Shown here piece after piece: positions 52,554 through 61,966 of a DNA stretch of 64,000 bases (the first letter of the stretch is position 1; each line of letters begins with the position of its first letter). The DNA lies in assembly GCA_030745755.1 (NCBI GenBank), contig JASLOA010000004.1:62001-126000 (forward strand). The letters are read 5' to 3'. Source of the DNA: Kiritimatiellia bacterium. GTDB lineage: Bacteria; Verrucomicrobiota; Kiritimatiellia; UBA8416; JABMPJ01. Under the pieces are notes generated by a model that was not told the DNA's origin, ran no database searches, and worked only from the letters and a program-made list of their open reading frames with translations. Made by a program: the position numbers and the translations under genes.

Positions 52554-55500
52554 ATGAATAGACAGTTCATATGCAGCATACTGACAGCGGGGTTGATGGC
52601 GGGTACCGCTCTTGGACTCGAAAAGGAGACCTCACTGGTCACAGGCAAGAACATCGGGAACCTGGCGGTGGCGGGCAAGCTCCTGATCGACGTGCACTCC
52701 GAGTTCATGATGAACCGGACGTTCGAGAAGGACACCGTTCTCCACTGGTACAACATGGGCCTCTCCGGCGGTGGGAAGCACAGCCTCGAAGCGGGTGGCA
52801 GCTTCGGTGATTTCGGGTTGCACGTGCCGCACACGGAGCGAGACAAGGTGTATCCGCACGCTGTGAAGATTGGCGATGTGCCGGCGGCAAAGTTCGACGG
52901 CAACGATATCATGAAGGGCAACTTCGTTATTGAGGCGCCGGCCATGGGCGATGAAGACATGGCGATCGAGGTATGGGTGCAGGACCAGGATCCGAAGCAG
53001 GGCGAAGTGATCTTCGGCTGGCAGTCGGCCGACGGCAAGAAGACCTCCGGTGCGCTGACCTATCCTAAGCAGTTCAAGGGCTCCGGAAAGATCCAGCTCA
53101 TTACAGTCAACTGCACTGCCGACAGCGAGACCTGGTATGTCAATGGGAAGAAGGTCTCAAGCGGCGAACGCAACATGCGCATTGCTGAGGGTCACAAGAC
53201 GGTGCTCGGCGGTGCTTCGGCGTCCAATCCGTCCTTCAACGGCAGTCTCGTGGCATTCCGTCTGCACACAGAAGCCATGACGGAAGAGGAGATCGCGCAC
53301 AACGCCAAAGGCGGCGTGATGCTGGGCGCGGATCTGCATGACTGGTGGCGGATGGAAGGCGACGCGGAATGGCGCGTCGACCGGTCGAAGCATTTCAAGA
53401 ACGCCATCTCGCGCAAGGGGCGACTGGCCGACATGGACGAGCGGCAGCTCAAGGAATTTGAGGAACGCTTGCCCGGCATGTTCGAAATGGCGGAGAAGCT
53501 GTATCACCTCTACTCCGAACGCATGGCGCTGCGGTCATCCGTTGTCAGCGCCAAACGTGAGTATCGTGGTGATGGCATCAAGTACACGACCCCGAACCAG
53601 CCATCCAACGGAAGCTGGATGGGTTGGAGCGGCGATCTTGGGTTTGGCTGGTCCTGCACAGGAGCGGGCCACATCAATCCGCATGAACTTGTCCACGGGT
53701 GGCAGGCGCAGAGCGGCGGTGCTATGCAGGGGAACTATTGGGAAGCACACGCGAACTTCCCGCAGACCTATGCAGGGGTCTATCAGACGATTCCGGGCAG
53801 CTGCGTGAGCAGAGTGTGCATGTTCTTCCCTGCGAACGGCCGGGATTACTACCATGATCGCCTCATGTTCGAGCACCTGGCGCAGTCCCCTGAGTATGGC
53901 CCTATGTTCATCTCGAAATTCTGGTATGACGGTGGTACAGGCAACGAAGAGGACGAGAACTACCCGTGGTTGACGTTCCCGCTGATTGACCCCGATCCCT
54001 CGACCGACCTCGGCTACGAGTGGACGCGCATGGTTCAGAAGTGCATCACCTGGGACTACGAGATCTACGGCGACAAGCCCGGTGACCACTACAAGAGTGA
54101 AGGTGCGTGGACCAAGCCCGACATGACGCGCTACGCGCAGGTGCTGCTTGAGAAGATCCCGTACGACAAGGATTGGTGGCGTGCGCCGAAGGAGATGACC
54201 CCGCAGCAGCTCGGATACAACGTCTGCCCCATGAAGATTGATGGCGGCACGGCGACGGCGTTGCTGGACGGCTATATCAGCGAGAAACGCGGCGGCGATT
54301 GGCGCGCGGCATTTGTGGGCGTGAAGCCGAACGGCGACCCCGTTTACGGGGATGTCGTCAAGACGGGCGGTAAGGCCACGCTGAAGACCGCGGGCCTCGA
54401 TAAGCTCTACCTCATCGTGTGCGCGGTACCCACCAGGATCATGGCTATCAACATGACCGGCGACTTTCGTTCGTTCGAGCAGGAGAAGTTCCCGTACAAG
54501 CTCAAGCTCGCGGGCTGCGCTCCGCTTGACGTGCTGGCACACAAACGACCCACGTCGGGCGGCAAGGCTAACGCCAATGGCGGCGGGTTCGTGGCGAATG
54601 GCGCGCAGGTGGAGGCGTCCGCCTATGTGGGCCCCAATGCGCAGGTGTTGGGCAACTCGAAGGTGCTGGGCAATGCGCGGGTCGAAGGCTATGCCGTTGT
54701 AAACGACTCGACCGTGCGGGACCACGCGATCGTCAGCGGCCATGCGCTGGTCGAGGGCAACTCACTCGTGCAGGACCACGCGAAGGTTCGCGACTGGGGC
54801 AGGGCAATAGAGGGTGCGACGATCAAGGACTACGGCAAGGTGATCGAGCACGGCACGCAGGCCAAGAAGGTGCTTGCGGGCTATTCCACGATCAAGGGCG
54901 TCGCACATTCCTTCGGTAATGTGAGCGGCAATTCGATGGTGGATGGTTCCTATGCCAAAGGCAACGAGGTGGACAAGGGCAGGTGGTTCACCTGGAGCTG
55001 GGGCAAGGGCAAGAATGCCGGCGAAGTCGACGAGGAGTTCGGTGGCATCTATATGCGCATGAACTTCGATACCCCGCATGAATGGATGGCGCCGGACGAT
55101 TTCGGCGCGACGTGGGGTTACCTGGTAGGGAATCCCAGATTCGACGAGGATCCGGCGAGTGTGAAGTTTGAGGAGACGTCCGACGTGCTGGAAGACGCAC
55201 CTAACTTCATACTGCCGCGCGACCCGAAGGAGAAGAATCCGAACCATGCACACCGCTGGGACAACTACGGCTCGCTGATGAGTGGCTACCTGCATCCTCC
55301 CGTCACCGGCGACTACACGTTCTGGGTGTATGCGGACGACAACGGTGTCGTTTCGTTGAGCACAGATGCCGATCCGGAGAACCGCGTAAGGATCTGCTCG
55401 TCCGGCGTGTCGGGCATGAACAACTACGAGAAGTTCCCGAGCCAGAAATCGAAGACGGTCCGATTGGAGAAGGGCAAAGCCTACTACATCGAGTGCCTGT

Positions 55501-56981
55501 TCAAGGCGGCAGGTGGCGGCGATTACATGGGCGTGGCCTGGGAGTACGCCGGCCAGGAACGTGCGATCATTGACGGCAAATACCTATCGAAGACTGCAGA
55601 TGGGCCGGTTGGCACGATGACCGCTCGGCACTGGCACAATATTGGCGGCGGAAAGGTTGATCAACTCAAGAGGGATCCGCGGTTCGCGCGTGGTCCTAAG
55701 CGTACGTCGAACGGCGTTCTCACGCTCAATGGTAAGGACCAGTTCGTTGAGCTGCAGAGCGATGTGGCGGACATGAGCGACCTCTCGATGGTCGCGGCGG
55801 TCACCTGGCAGGGCAAGGGCGATGCGGCGATCGCAGAGTTCTCCAACGGCAAGGGTGATCGCCTCTACTTCGGCACCAAGCGCGGCAAGGTCGTGTTCTC
55901 GATCAGCATGGGCGACGAAACGCAGTCGCTCAAGGGCCCGGCGCTGAAGAAGGGCGTTCCGACGGAGATCATGGTGGTCCTGTCGTCGGACACAGGCAAG
56001 ATGTACATCAATGATAAGGAAGTCGACAGCAACAAGAAGATGACACTGAATCCGGACGATGTGAATGCGACGGAGTGCTACCTGGGCCGCGGGCGAGACG
56101 GAAACTACTTCGAGGGTGCGATCGACACGTTCGATGTCTACTCGGTGTCGCTCAAGGACGAAATTCCGCCAACGCCGAACCCGGCGAAGCTGACATCGGC
56201 GCCACTGTTCGTGAATCCGAAGACGGTTGTGATGCAGGCGGAAGTTGGCGCGGACCCGCTGGGCGGCGTTGAGTATTACTTCGCGGAGACCAGTGGCAAT
56301 CCGGGCGGCGACGACAGTGGCTGGATCAAGGAAGCCACATACGCGGATACCGGGCTCGAGCCGGGCAAGGAATACGTCTACACGGTCAAGATGCGCGATT
56401 CGTCCGGGAACGTTGGCAAAGCGTCTGTACCGGCGAAGACCAAGTGGACGGGCGGCGAGGCGTTCAAGAGCGAGGATGGTAAGACGATCGTGATAGAAGC
56501 CGAGAGCTACACGCGCAGGGTTGCGGGTGTGGGCGCGGGCCGTGGTGTCGAGTGGAAGCTGCAGGACAAGCCGGGCTGTTCGGGTAAGGGGCTGATGGCC
56601 TGCTTGCCGGACAAGGGTACGCAGGTGGGTACCGGTTATGAGAGCCAGTGTCCGCGGTTGGACTACCTGGTCGATTTCCCGGCGAAGGGCAAGTACACGG
56701 TCTGGATGCGCTCGTGGGGCGCGAATCCTGGCAGTGATTCGATCTTTTTCGGGATGGATCTCAAGGGCTCGGACAAGAGCCTGTTCCATATTGGCAACGG
56801 CAAGCTGCAGTGGCAGAAGCATCATCACGATCACGCGTTTGATGTGAAGGAGCCGGGCATGCATACCATCCACGTATGGATGCGTGAGGATGGCAGCGCG
56901 TTCGATAAACTGGTCATCACGCTCGACCGCGGAATGAAAGCGCCGAGTGGTGATGGTCCGGCGGAGAGCCTAAAGGAATAG
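52554..56981 (+). CDS. Giant exported DUF6055-like putative metallopeptidase with LamG, beta-helix, PA14 and CBM-like modules
   Basis: A 1,475-aa protein; signal peptide MNRQFICSILTAGLMAGTALG, GGAGAACGATC before ATG. Modules: LamG-like about 60-260; metallopeptidase-like core with HELVH at 377-381 and Glu397 in NYWEAHANF, a gluzincin-like layout resembling DUF6055 proteins; left-handed beta-helix about 680-772 (AYVGPNAQVLGNSKVLGNAR); PA14-like about 825-1012 (GYLHPPVTGDYTFWVYADD); LamG-like about 1049-1203; FN3-like about 1209-1299; and a C-terminal CBM6/GH115-C-like sandwich about 1309-1459 (VIEAESYTRR, YTVWMRSWG). The protease-like core plus beta-helix also occurs in the 16033 gene. Likely an extracellular glycoprotein- or polysaccharide-bound protease. 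Confidence 0.78.
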   Translation: MNRQFICSILTAGLMAGTALGLEKETSLVTGKNIGNLAVAGKLLIDVHSEFMMNRTFEKDTVLHWYNMGLSGGGKHSLEAGGSFGDFGLHVPHTERDKVYPHAVKIGDVPAAKFDGNDIMKGNFVIEAPAMGDEDMAIEVWVQDQDPKQGEVIFGWQSADGKKTSGALTYPKQFKGSGKIQLITVNCTADSETWYVNGKKVSSGERNMRIAEGHKTVLGGASASNPSFNGSLVAFRLHTEAMTEEEIAHNAKGGVMLGADLHDWWRMEGDAEWRVDRSKHFKNAISRKGRLADMDERQLKEFEERLPGMFEMAEKLYHLYSERMALRSSVVSAKREYRGDGIKYTTPNQPSNGSWMGWSGDLGFGWSCTGAGHINPHELVHGWQAQSGGAMQGNYWEAHANFPQTYAGVYQTIPGSCVSRVCMFFPANGRDYYHDRLMFEHLAQSPEYGPMFISKFWYDGGTGNEEDENYPWLTFPLIDPDPSTDLGYEWTRMVQKCITWDYEIYGDKPGDHYKSEGAWTKPDMTRYAQVLLEKIPYDKDWWRAPKEMTPQQLGYNVCPMKIDGGTATALLDGYISEKRGGDWRAAFVGVKPNGDPVYGDVVKTGGKATLKTAGLDKLYLIVCAVPTRIMAINMTGDFRSFEQEKFPYKLKLAGCAPLDVLAHKRPTSGGKANANGGGFVANGAQVEASAYVGPNAQVLGNSKVLGNARVEGYAVVNDSTVRDHAIVSGHALVEGNSLVQDHAKVRDWGRAIEGATIKDYGKVIEHGTQAKKVLAGYSTIKGVAHSFGNVSGNSMVDGSYAKGNEVDKGRWFTWSWGKGKNAGEVDEEFGGIYMRMNFDTPHEWMAPDDFGATWGYLVGNPRFDEDPASVKFEETSDVLEDAPNFILPRDPKEKNPNHAHRWDNYGSLMSGYLHPPVTGDYTFWVYADDNGVVSLSTDADPENRVRICSSGVSGMNNYEKFPSQKSKTVRLEKGKAYYIECLFKAAGGGDYMGVAWEYAGQERAIIDGKYLSKTADGPVGTMTARHWHNIGGGKVDQLKRDPRFARGPKRTSNGVLTLNGKDQFVELQSDVADMSDLSMVAAVTWQGKGDAAIAEFSNGKGDRLYFGTKRGKVVFSISMGDETQSLKGPALKKGVPTEIMVVLSSDTGKMYINDKEVDSNKKMTLNPDDVNATECYLGRGRDGNYFEGAIDTFDVYSVSLKDEIPPTPNPAKLTSAPLFVNPKTVVMQAEVGADPLGGVEYYFAETSGNPGGDDSGWIKEATYADTGLEPGKEYVYTVKMRDSSGNVGKASVPAKTKWTGGEAFKSEDGKTIVIEAESYTRRVAGVGAGRGVEWKLQDKPGCSGKGLMACLPDKGTQVGTGYESQCPRLDYLVDFPAKGKYTVWMRSWGANPGSDSIFFGMDLKGSDKSLFHIGNGKLQWQKHHHDHAFDVKEPGMHTIHVWMREDGSAFDKLVITLDRGMKAPSGDGPAESLKE

Positions 56982-57015
56982 TAGATTGAAGACCAAGGAT
57001 AGGAAGGACGTCGCG

Positions 57016-58437
57016 ATGTCACAGTATGAACCAACCTGGAACTCTCTGAGTCAGTACAGCATGCCCGCCTGGCTGCGAGACGCCAAGTTCGGGATTTACA
57101 CCCATTGGGGGCCTTACACCGTTCCGGCCTACGGAGAGAACGGCACCTGGTACGGTAACAGGATGTATGACAAGACGCGGCCGCACTACCGCCACCACGT
57201 CAAGACCTACGGCGACCCCAAGGCATTCGGCTACAAGGACCTGATCCCTCAGCTTACGGCGGAGAAATTTGATGCCGAAGAGTGGGCTCAGCTTTTCAAG
57301 GATTCGGGCGCCAGGTTCGCCGGGCCCGTCGCTATCCATCATGACAACTTCGCCATGTGGGACAGCAAGGTAAACCCCTGGAATTCGATGGCTATGGGAC
57401 CCAAACGTGATGTTACCGGTGAGCTGGAGAAGGCCATAAAGGGGCAGGGGATGAAGTTCATCACCACCTTCCACCACGCCTACAACTGGTGGTTCTTCAA
57501 TAAGAGCGAGGAATTTGACACACTCGACCCCGCTGCAGAAGGACTCTACAGTCGCCGCAAGAAAGAGGCGGATCTGCCGGATGAGAAGTACCTGAAGGAC
57601 TGGTACGACCAAGTCATTGAGGTGATTGATGCCTACGATCCCGACATGCTGTGGTTTGATTTTGGACTTGGCAAGATCCCGGAGCGTTACCGCAAGCATT
57701 TCCTCGCCTACTACTACAATCGGGCTGAGGAAGCAGGCAAGGACGTGACCGTTGCCTATAAGGCGATGGATGAGAGCTTCCACCTTTCGCCCCTTACGGG
57801 GCTCTTTGACCTCGAGGTGGGGAAGATGAACGATCTCACGCCCTACACCTGGCTCTCCGACACCTGCGTGGACGCAGGCCCATGGGGTTGCTGGAGTCAT
57901 GTCCGGGGGATCGGTTACAAGTCGTCCGAGCGTCTGATTCACAACCTGATCGACCGGGTCAGCAAGAACGGATACCTGTTGCTCAACGTCGGTCCCCGGG
58001 CCGATGGTACCATTCCGCAGCCTGCCCAGGACTGTTTGCGTGAAATGGGGCAGTGGTTGGCCATCAACGGCGAGGCCATCTACGGCACCGTCCCCTGGCT
58101 GGTCTACGGTGAAGGCCCGACCAAGTCCGAGGGCGGCAGTCACTTCAATGAGAACAATGAGGCCCGCTTCACCAGCCAGGACATCCGTTACACCTGTAAA
58201 GGGGACGCGCTGTATATCACCGCGCTGGGGCGCCCGGCTGAACTGCTCACCTGTCCCCGTCTGGCCGCGTGCAACCAGCTCCATCCGGACGACATCCTGA
58301 AGATTGAAATGCTCGGGGGCGAGGGGGTTGCACTGAAATACGTGCTCAACGAAGACGGACTCAGCATCGAGGTGCCCGAGGCCGTACCGTCTTCGGTCGC
58401 CGTCTCCTTCAAGCTCACCATGCGCAATGAGATCTAA
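57016..58437 (+). CDS. GH29 alpha-L-fucosidase (second copy)
   Basis: I start at ATG 57016 because AGGAAGGA lies 7 bases upstream; a TTG at 56986 would add ten residues. The 473-aa product has WLRDAKFGIYTHWGPYTVPA, an FAGPVAIHHDNFAMWDS segment, FITTFHHAYNWW, the nucleophile Asp215 in DMLWFDFG, and a GYLLLNVGPRADGTIP segment followed by a C-terminal beta domain. No signal peptide. It differs clearly from the 37090 fucosidase (length, loop sequences), so a different linkage preference is plausible but unproven. It starts 34 bases after the DUF6055-like gene and ends at a strong hairpin. Confidence 0.92.
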   Translation: MSQYEPTWNSLSQYSMPAWLRDAKFGIYTHWGPYTVPAYGENGTWYGNRMYDKTRPHYRHHVKTYGDPKAFGYKDLIPQLTAEKFDAEEWAQLFKDSGARFAGPVAIHHDNFAMWDSKVNPWNSMAMGPKRDVTGELEKAIKGQGMKFITTFHHAYNWWFFNKSEEFDTLDPAAEGLYSRRKKEADLPDEKYLKDWYDQVIEVIDAYDPDMLWFDFGLGKIPERYRKHFLAYYYNRAEEAGKDVTVAYKAMDESFHLSPLTGLFDLEVGKMNDLTPYTWLSDTCVDAGPWGCWSHVRGIGYKSSERLIHNLIDRVSKNGYLLLNVGPRADGTIPQPAQDCLREMGQWLAINGEAIYGTVPWLVYGEGPTKSEGGSHFNENNEARFTSQDIRYTCKGDALYITALGRPAELLTCPRLAACNQLHPDDILKIEMLGGEGVALKYVLNEDGLSIEVPEAVPSSVAVSFKLTMRNEI

Positions 58438-58476
58438 GGATCTGTCGGACTTTGTTTCGATCAGAATGAGAAGTGT

Positions 58477-58513
58477 CTCTCTCGAGCGTGCCGTGATAAC
58501 GGCACGCAGAGAG
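58477..58513. terminator. Strong hairpin between converging genes (bidirectional terminator candidate)
   Basis: A perfect 9-bp stem (GCGTGCCGT at 58486-58494, ACGGCACGC at 58499-58507) closes a GATA loop, and flanking CTCTCT/AGAGAG extend it by six pairs past a small bulge. It lies between the stop of the + strand GH29 gene and the end of the - strand SGNH gene, where a shared terminator is expected. No long T-run follows on either side. Confidence 0.6.
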
Positions 58514-58602
58514 CCCCGCGGAAAGGCCATATGCCAACACATCCGCACTACACACTCGTGATTTGTAGCCTTGCGATGCTGGGCTCGACGCTGACGAACG
58601 GG

Positions 58603-59631
58603 CTACAGCAGCGGCTTCAGCTTCGCGGCCAGGTTGATGCCCATCTCCATCATGCCGTAGTCACCGGGATGGATCAGGTCGCCGCCCAGGCCGGCCGTGG
58701 CGGTCAGTAGCTCAGGGCCCTCCAGCAGGCAGACGTTCGCGTTTGGACAGGCCGCTACCGCATCACGCAGCGATTGCCTGAATTCTTCGGCCGTACCGCC
58801 TCCGCTCTTTCTGGGTTTGCCGCCATCAAACGTCATGTCGTTGAAGTACGGCCACAACGTGATACAAGCGACCGGCCGGTCTGTATTGGCACCAGAAACG
58901 GTGTTCACCATGTAGGAGACACGATCGTAGAATTCGTCGAGCTGGAAGTGGTCCATATTCACTGATAAGGCCAGGCTGGCGATGTCCCAGTCGTCACGTG
59001 CGCCAATGTAATCCGACAGCGTCTTCTCGCACTGCGCCGAACCACCGGAGCCAAGGTTAATGAGGTCGGTGCCAAGCGCGCGAGCGGCGTGGCAGGCGTA
59101 GCTCAAGTGCGGCCCGCTGGCGCAATGCCCATGAGTTATCGATGTGCCATACGTCAGCAGGCAGACCCCAGGCAATTCCTCGGGTTTCGGCGGACGAATC
59201 CCCGAACTTTTGACGCCATGCAACTGCACCTGTCCGCCCCAACACATGAAACGCCAGACGTTCGGCGAGAACACCGAGCTGTCAAGGCATTCCGCATCGG
59301 TCTGGCGCAGAATCTCAGGCCTGGTTAGTGTGAGCGTACGCTTCTCGCACCCCACCTTGTATGTCTCCGAATGCTGGTACGCACCGAAGAACGGTACAAC
59401 AGTCACTTCGCTCCACTCGTTTGCCGGCGCGCACGACATCGTCAGCTCACAGACAGGGTCATCGCTCACAAAACGAATCTCGGCGCAGCCCGGGCGCAAC
59501 ATCTGTATTTGCGCGCCGTCATTGAGTGCCAGCCGCACATCCTCCGGCACGCGCTGAAGCGCAACACCGCTGCCGTCTTCCAGCTCCTTGACTGCGTCAA
59601 TCCCGTGTAACTCAACACTCTCGTAGACCAT
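58603..59631 (-). CDS. SGNH/GDSL-type hydrolase (probable carbohydrate esterase)
   Basis: A 342-aa protein with no signal peptide. N-terminal beta-sandwich-like region (residues 1-150), then an SGNH fold: block I YGTSITHG with Ser164, block II NLGSGGS (Gly/Asn oxyanion), and block V DLIHPGDYG with Asp318 and His321. This two-part layout occurs in carbohydrate acetyl esterases of the CE2/SGNH type. It lies 27 bases downstream of the sulfatase stop on the same strand, with AAAAGGGA as ribosome site, so the two form a small operon. Likely removes acetyl groups from a sulfated glycan. Confidence 0.85.
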   Translation of the reverse strand: MVYESVELHGIDAVKELEDGSGVALQRVPEDVRLALNDGAQIQMLRPGCAEIRFVSDDPVCELTMSCAPANEWSEVTVVPFFGAYQHSETYKVGCEKRTLTLTRPEILRQTDAECLDSSVFSPNVWRFMCWGGQVQLHGVKSSGIRPPKPEELPGVCLLTYGTSITHGHCASGPHLSYACHAARALGTDLINLGSGGSAQCEKTLSDYIGARDDWDIASLALSVNMDHFQLDEFYDRVSYMVNTVSGANTDRPVACITLWPYFNDMTFDGGKPRKSGGGTAEEFRQSLRDAVAACPNANVCLLEGPELLTATAGLGGDLIHPGDYGMMEMGINLAAKLKPLL

Positions 59632-59658
59632 GTTCGCTTCCCTTTTACCGCAGCGCTA

Positions 59659-61245
59659 TCACTCCCCATACGGTTTCGGATCTTTTTCTGCTGCCGAAAA
59701 CGACTTTACCGGGTATTCCGTCGGTTGTGACGGCGTGGTGTAGGCGCGCCATCCAGGCCCTCTTTCGCTCGATAGCTGCTTTGCATTCTGCATGTCAGCT
59801 ATCTCTTGCGGCGTCATATGCGCGTCCGCCGCGTTAACCCGTTTCAGGTACCCTTCCATCTTCTTCAGCAACTCATCTCGCTTTTTCGGCATCTTTTCCG
59901 ACAAGTCATGCCATTCGTATGGATCGTCCTTTACGTTGAAAAGCAGGACTTCACTATCATTATAATAGTTCTTCATTAACTTGAAGTCGCCTGTGCGAAT
60001 CGCCGATTGCCGCCGTGTGCCGGACCAGTTCTTTCCAGCTGGACAGTGAAACATCAACCCGTCCGGCATACCGCTACGCTGAACATCACCAGCGCCTTCT
60101 GTTTTGAATAGCGGCTTCAGACTTCCGCCATCCAGGTCTTTCGGTAGCGGACTCGTTGCCCCCGCCAGCTCATGAATCGTTGGCCACAGGTCGCAGCCCC
60201 AGACCAATGCGTCACTGTGCGTGTTCTTTGGAATTCCCGGCCCGGCCGCAAACATCGGCACTCGGATACCGCCCTCCATGAAGATAAACTTGCCGCGTCG
60301 AAGCGGCATGTTCACTCTGTGGCTTTTCCTATTGATGGCCACGGCACCATTATCCGCCAGGAAAAAGATGTAGGTATTGTCTTCGATACCAAGCGCCTTA
60401 AGCTTATCCAGGACAATGCCAATACCCGTATCAAGATCCTCCGTACAGGCCCCGAATTCGGGTCGGTAATGCCATTTACCGCGCTTTTTCTCCTCATACT
60501 TCGCCTGCGTTTCAGCCAGTGCCAGCAGTTTCTTGTGCACCGCGTAATGCGATATCTGCAGGTAAAACGGTTTGTTTGCTTTCACCTGTTCCTCCAAAAA
60601 CTCACAGGCTTTGCGCGACAGGCTGAAAATACGCTTGGGATCGTCCGCCGGCAATGGGATAGGTTTTGTTTTTGTCTTGCGGTCGCCCCGCTTGAGATAA
60701 TTGCCTTCGGGATTGTCCGTCGCGCCTGTATTGACATCATAGCCTACTTCATCAGGATGGGGCCATTGGTGCCATTTGCCTATATGTGCCGTGACATACC
60801 CCAATCCGGTCTGTTTCAGCATTTTCGGCAATGACAGTGACGCGCTGATCCGCTCTTTTGCTTCCGGATACCGCACATAATTATCGGTATGCATCAGACG
60901 AGTCGGGCTCTTGCCGTATTGGATCGCACAGCGCGTAGGCGAACACATTGCCGCCGGGCTGTAGGCATTCGAGAACCGCATTCCCCGCTTCGCCAGGCGC
61001 TCGAGATTCGGCGTCTCAATAAAATCACTCTTCGATGCCGGATTGTTCGGGTCCATCGCAACGGATGTGCCCGTCCACCCATGATCATCACTCAAAATAA
61101 CAATAAAGTTGGGAGGGTGGCCCTCACCACGCCCGGCCAGAGCTGCCTCATTCGTATTCCGGTCCAACCCGGCTATCAAACATCCCGGCAGCGCAAATGC
61201 CACCGCACCCGCAAACGCCATATTGATAAACTCACGTCGCTTCAT
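59659..61245 (-). CDS. Exported sulfatase (Tat/lipoprotein-type signal)
   Basis: A 528-aa type I sulfatase. The N-terminus MKRREFINMAFAGAVAFALP followed by GC combines a twin-arginine-like start with a lipobox (Cys22), so it is probably a Tat-exported, lipid-anchored protein. Metal-binding SDDHGW at 52-57, and the formylglycine site CSPTR with Cys101 as the residue converted; a later DNGAVAINR-type segment supplies further active-site residues. Substrate cannot be deduced, but the neighbours (fucosidases, a second sulfatase) favour sulfated fucose- or galactose-containing glycans. First gene of the minus-strand pair; diverges from the sulfatase at 61967. Confidence 0.92.
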   Translation of the reverse strand: MKRREFINMAFAGAVAFALPGCLIAGLDRNTNEAALAGRGEGHPPNFIVILSDDHGWTGTSVAMDPNNPASKSDFIETPNLERLAKRGMRFSNAYSPAAMCSPTRCAIQYGKSPTRLMHTDNYVRYPEAKERISASLSLPKMLKQTGLGYVTAHIGKWHQWPHPDEVGYDVNTGATDNPEGNYLKRGDRKTKTKPIPLPADDPKRIFSLSRKACEFLEEQVKANKPFYLQISHYAVHKKLLALAETQAKYEEKKRGKWHYRPEFGACTEDLDTGIGIVLDKLKALGIEDNTYIFFLADNGAVAINRKSHRVNMPLRRGKFIFMEGGIRVPMFAAGPGIPKNTHSDALVWGCDLWPTIHELAGATSPLPKDLDGGSLKPLFKTEGAGDVQRSGMPDGLMFHCPAGKNWSGTRRQSAIRTGDFKLMKNYYNDSEVLLFNVKDDPYEWHDLSEKMPKKRDELLKKMEGYLKRVNAADAHMTPQEIADMQNAKQLSSERGPGWRAYTTPSQPTEYPVKSFSAAEKDPKPYGE

Positions 61246-61366
61246 GATTGCTCATCCCGCTTCCCGGGGTTCTGTCAAATCTGGCAGCACTTCTTCTTGT
61301 CTAATTGGCTTTTCTGCAGGGAGTTAGCCATATCTCGACTTTCTCCCCCGTTTTCCGGTCCATTTC

Positions 61367-61488
61367 GGCTCACGATTACGGGCGACGATTACGGTGGACG
61401 AGGGGGAGCAGTATCTACTCGTAATCCGTTCTCAGCCTGCCCTCCATAGCTCGCAGAGCGACGGATGGGTCGCCCGTAATCGTCAACC
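61367..61488. repeat. Inverted repeat related to the 3108 element
   Basis: Arms at 61367-61386 and 61469-61488 pair at 18 of 20 positions, including a perfect 14-bp core (CGATTACGGGCGAC), around an 82-base spacer. The right arm ends GTCAACC, as in the 3108 element. It belongs to the same theme of CGATTACG/GTCAACC intergenic repeats. Confidence 0.65.
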
Positions 61489-61824
61489 CTGCCCGCTCCC
61501 TCGCTCCGCGAGTGAGGGCCGTCAACCCTCTCGCGTTTTCATACTTTTCATACACTACCATCCCATAAGCCCTGATACCGAGCAACAAATGTCCCCATTT
61601 ACTAACGTTTTCGCCATCACACACCGAACCTGCATTCGAGGCTTTTTCGATACACAAGAAGACTTGCCCGCCCCGCTCGCGTACTCGCGAGGGGCAGGGG
61701 GGCCTGCCCGCCCTCCCGCTGGTCGGGGGCAGGCGGGCCTGACTCCGTGGTGCGTTCCCCTTCACCTATGGGACATATAGGATCTGCAAGGCCAGTATCT
61801 CTTTACTCGGCTATACCTATTGCC

Positions 61825-61854
61825 TTGATAATTCTCCTGATATCCACCTAGTAT
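61825..61854 (+). promoter_or_regulatory. Candidate sigma70-type promoter for the 61967 sulfatase
   Basis: TTGATA (61825-61830) and TAGTAT (61849-61854) are separated by 18 bases, in an AT-rich patch downstream of the repeats. This would give a leader of roughly 105 bases. It rests on consensus similarity alone. Confidence 0.3.
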
Positions 61855-61966
61855 TTGCACGTCAGAAAGAGTTTCTGGTGGTATCAATTTGTTATATTGG
61901 GTTCAGGTTTGACCCGAATGGCACAGGTGGCGGCCAGCGTTCTATGAGGGAAAGAGGAGAAGGCTG

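Larger units (their letters stand above)
61246..61966. other. 721-base divergent intergenic region with repeats
   Basis: No gene is supported here. It contains a 3108-type inverted repeat (61367-61488) and a GC-rich, partly palindromic stretch (about 61665-61745, with CTGCCCGCCCTCCCGC and GGGGGCAGGCGGGCC). Promoters for the two divergent sulfatase genes must lie here: a candidate for the + gene is at 61825-61854. A 116-codon ORF on the - strand crosses the repeats and looks accidental. Confidence 0.6.

Noticed and set aside
61415..61765. 116-codon ORF on the - strand between the sulfatases
   Set aside because: It runs through inverted repeats and GC-rich palindromic sequence, and its residues are low-complexity.
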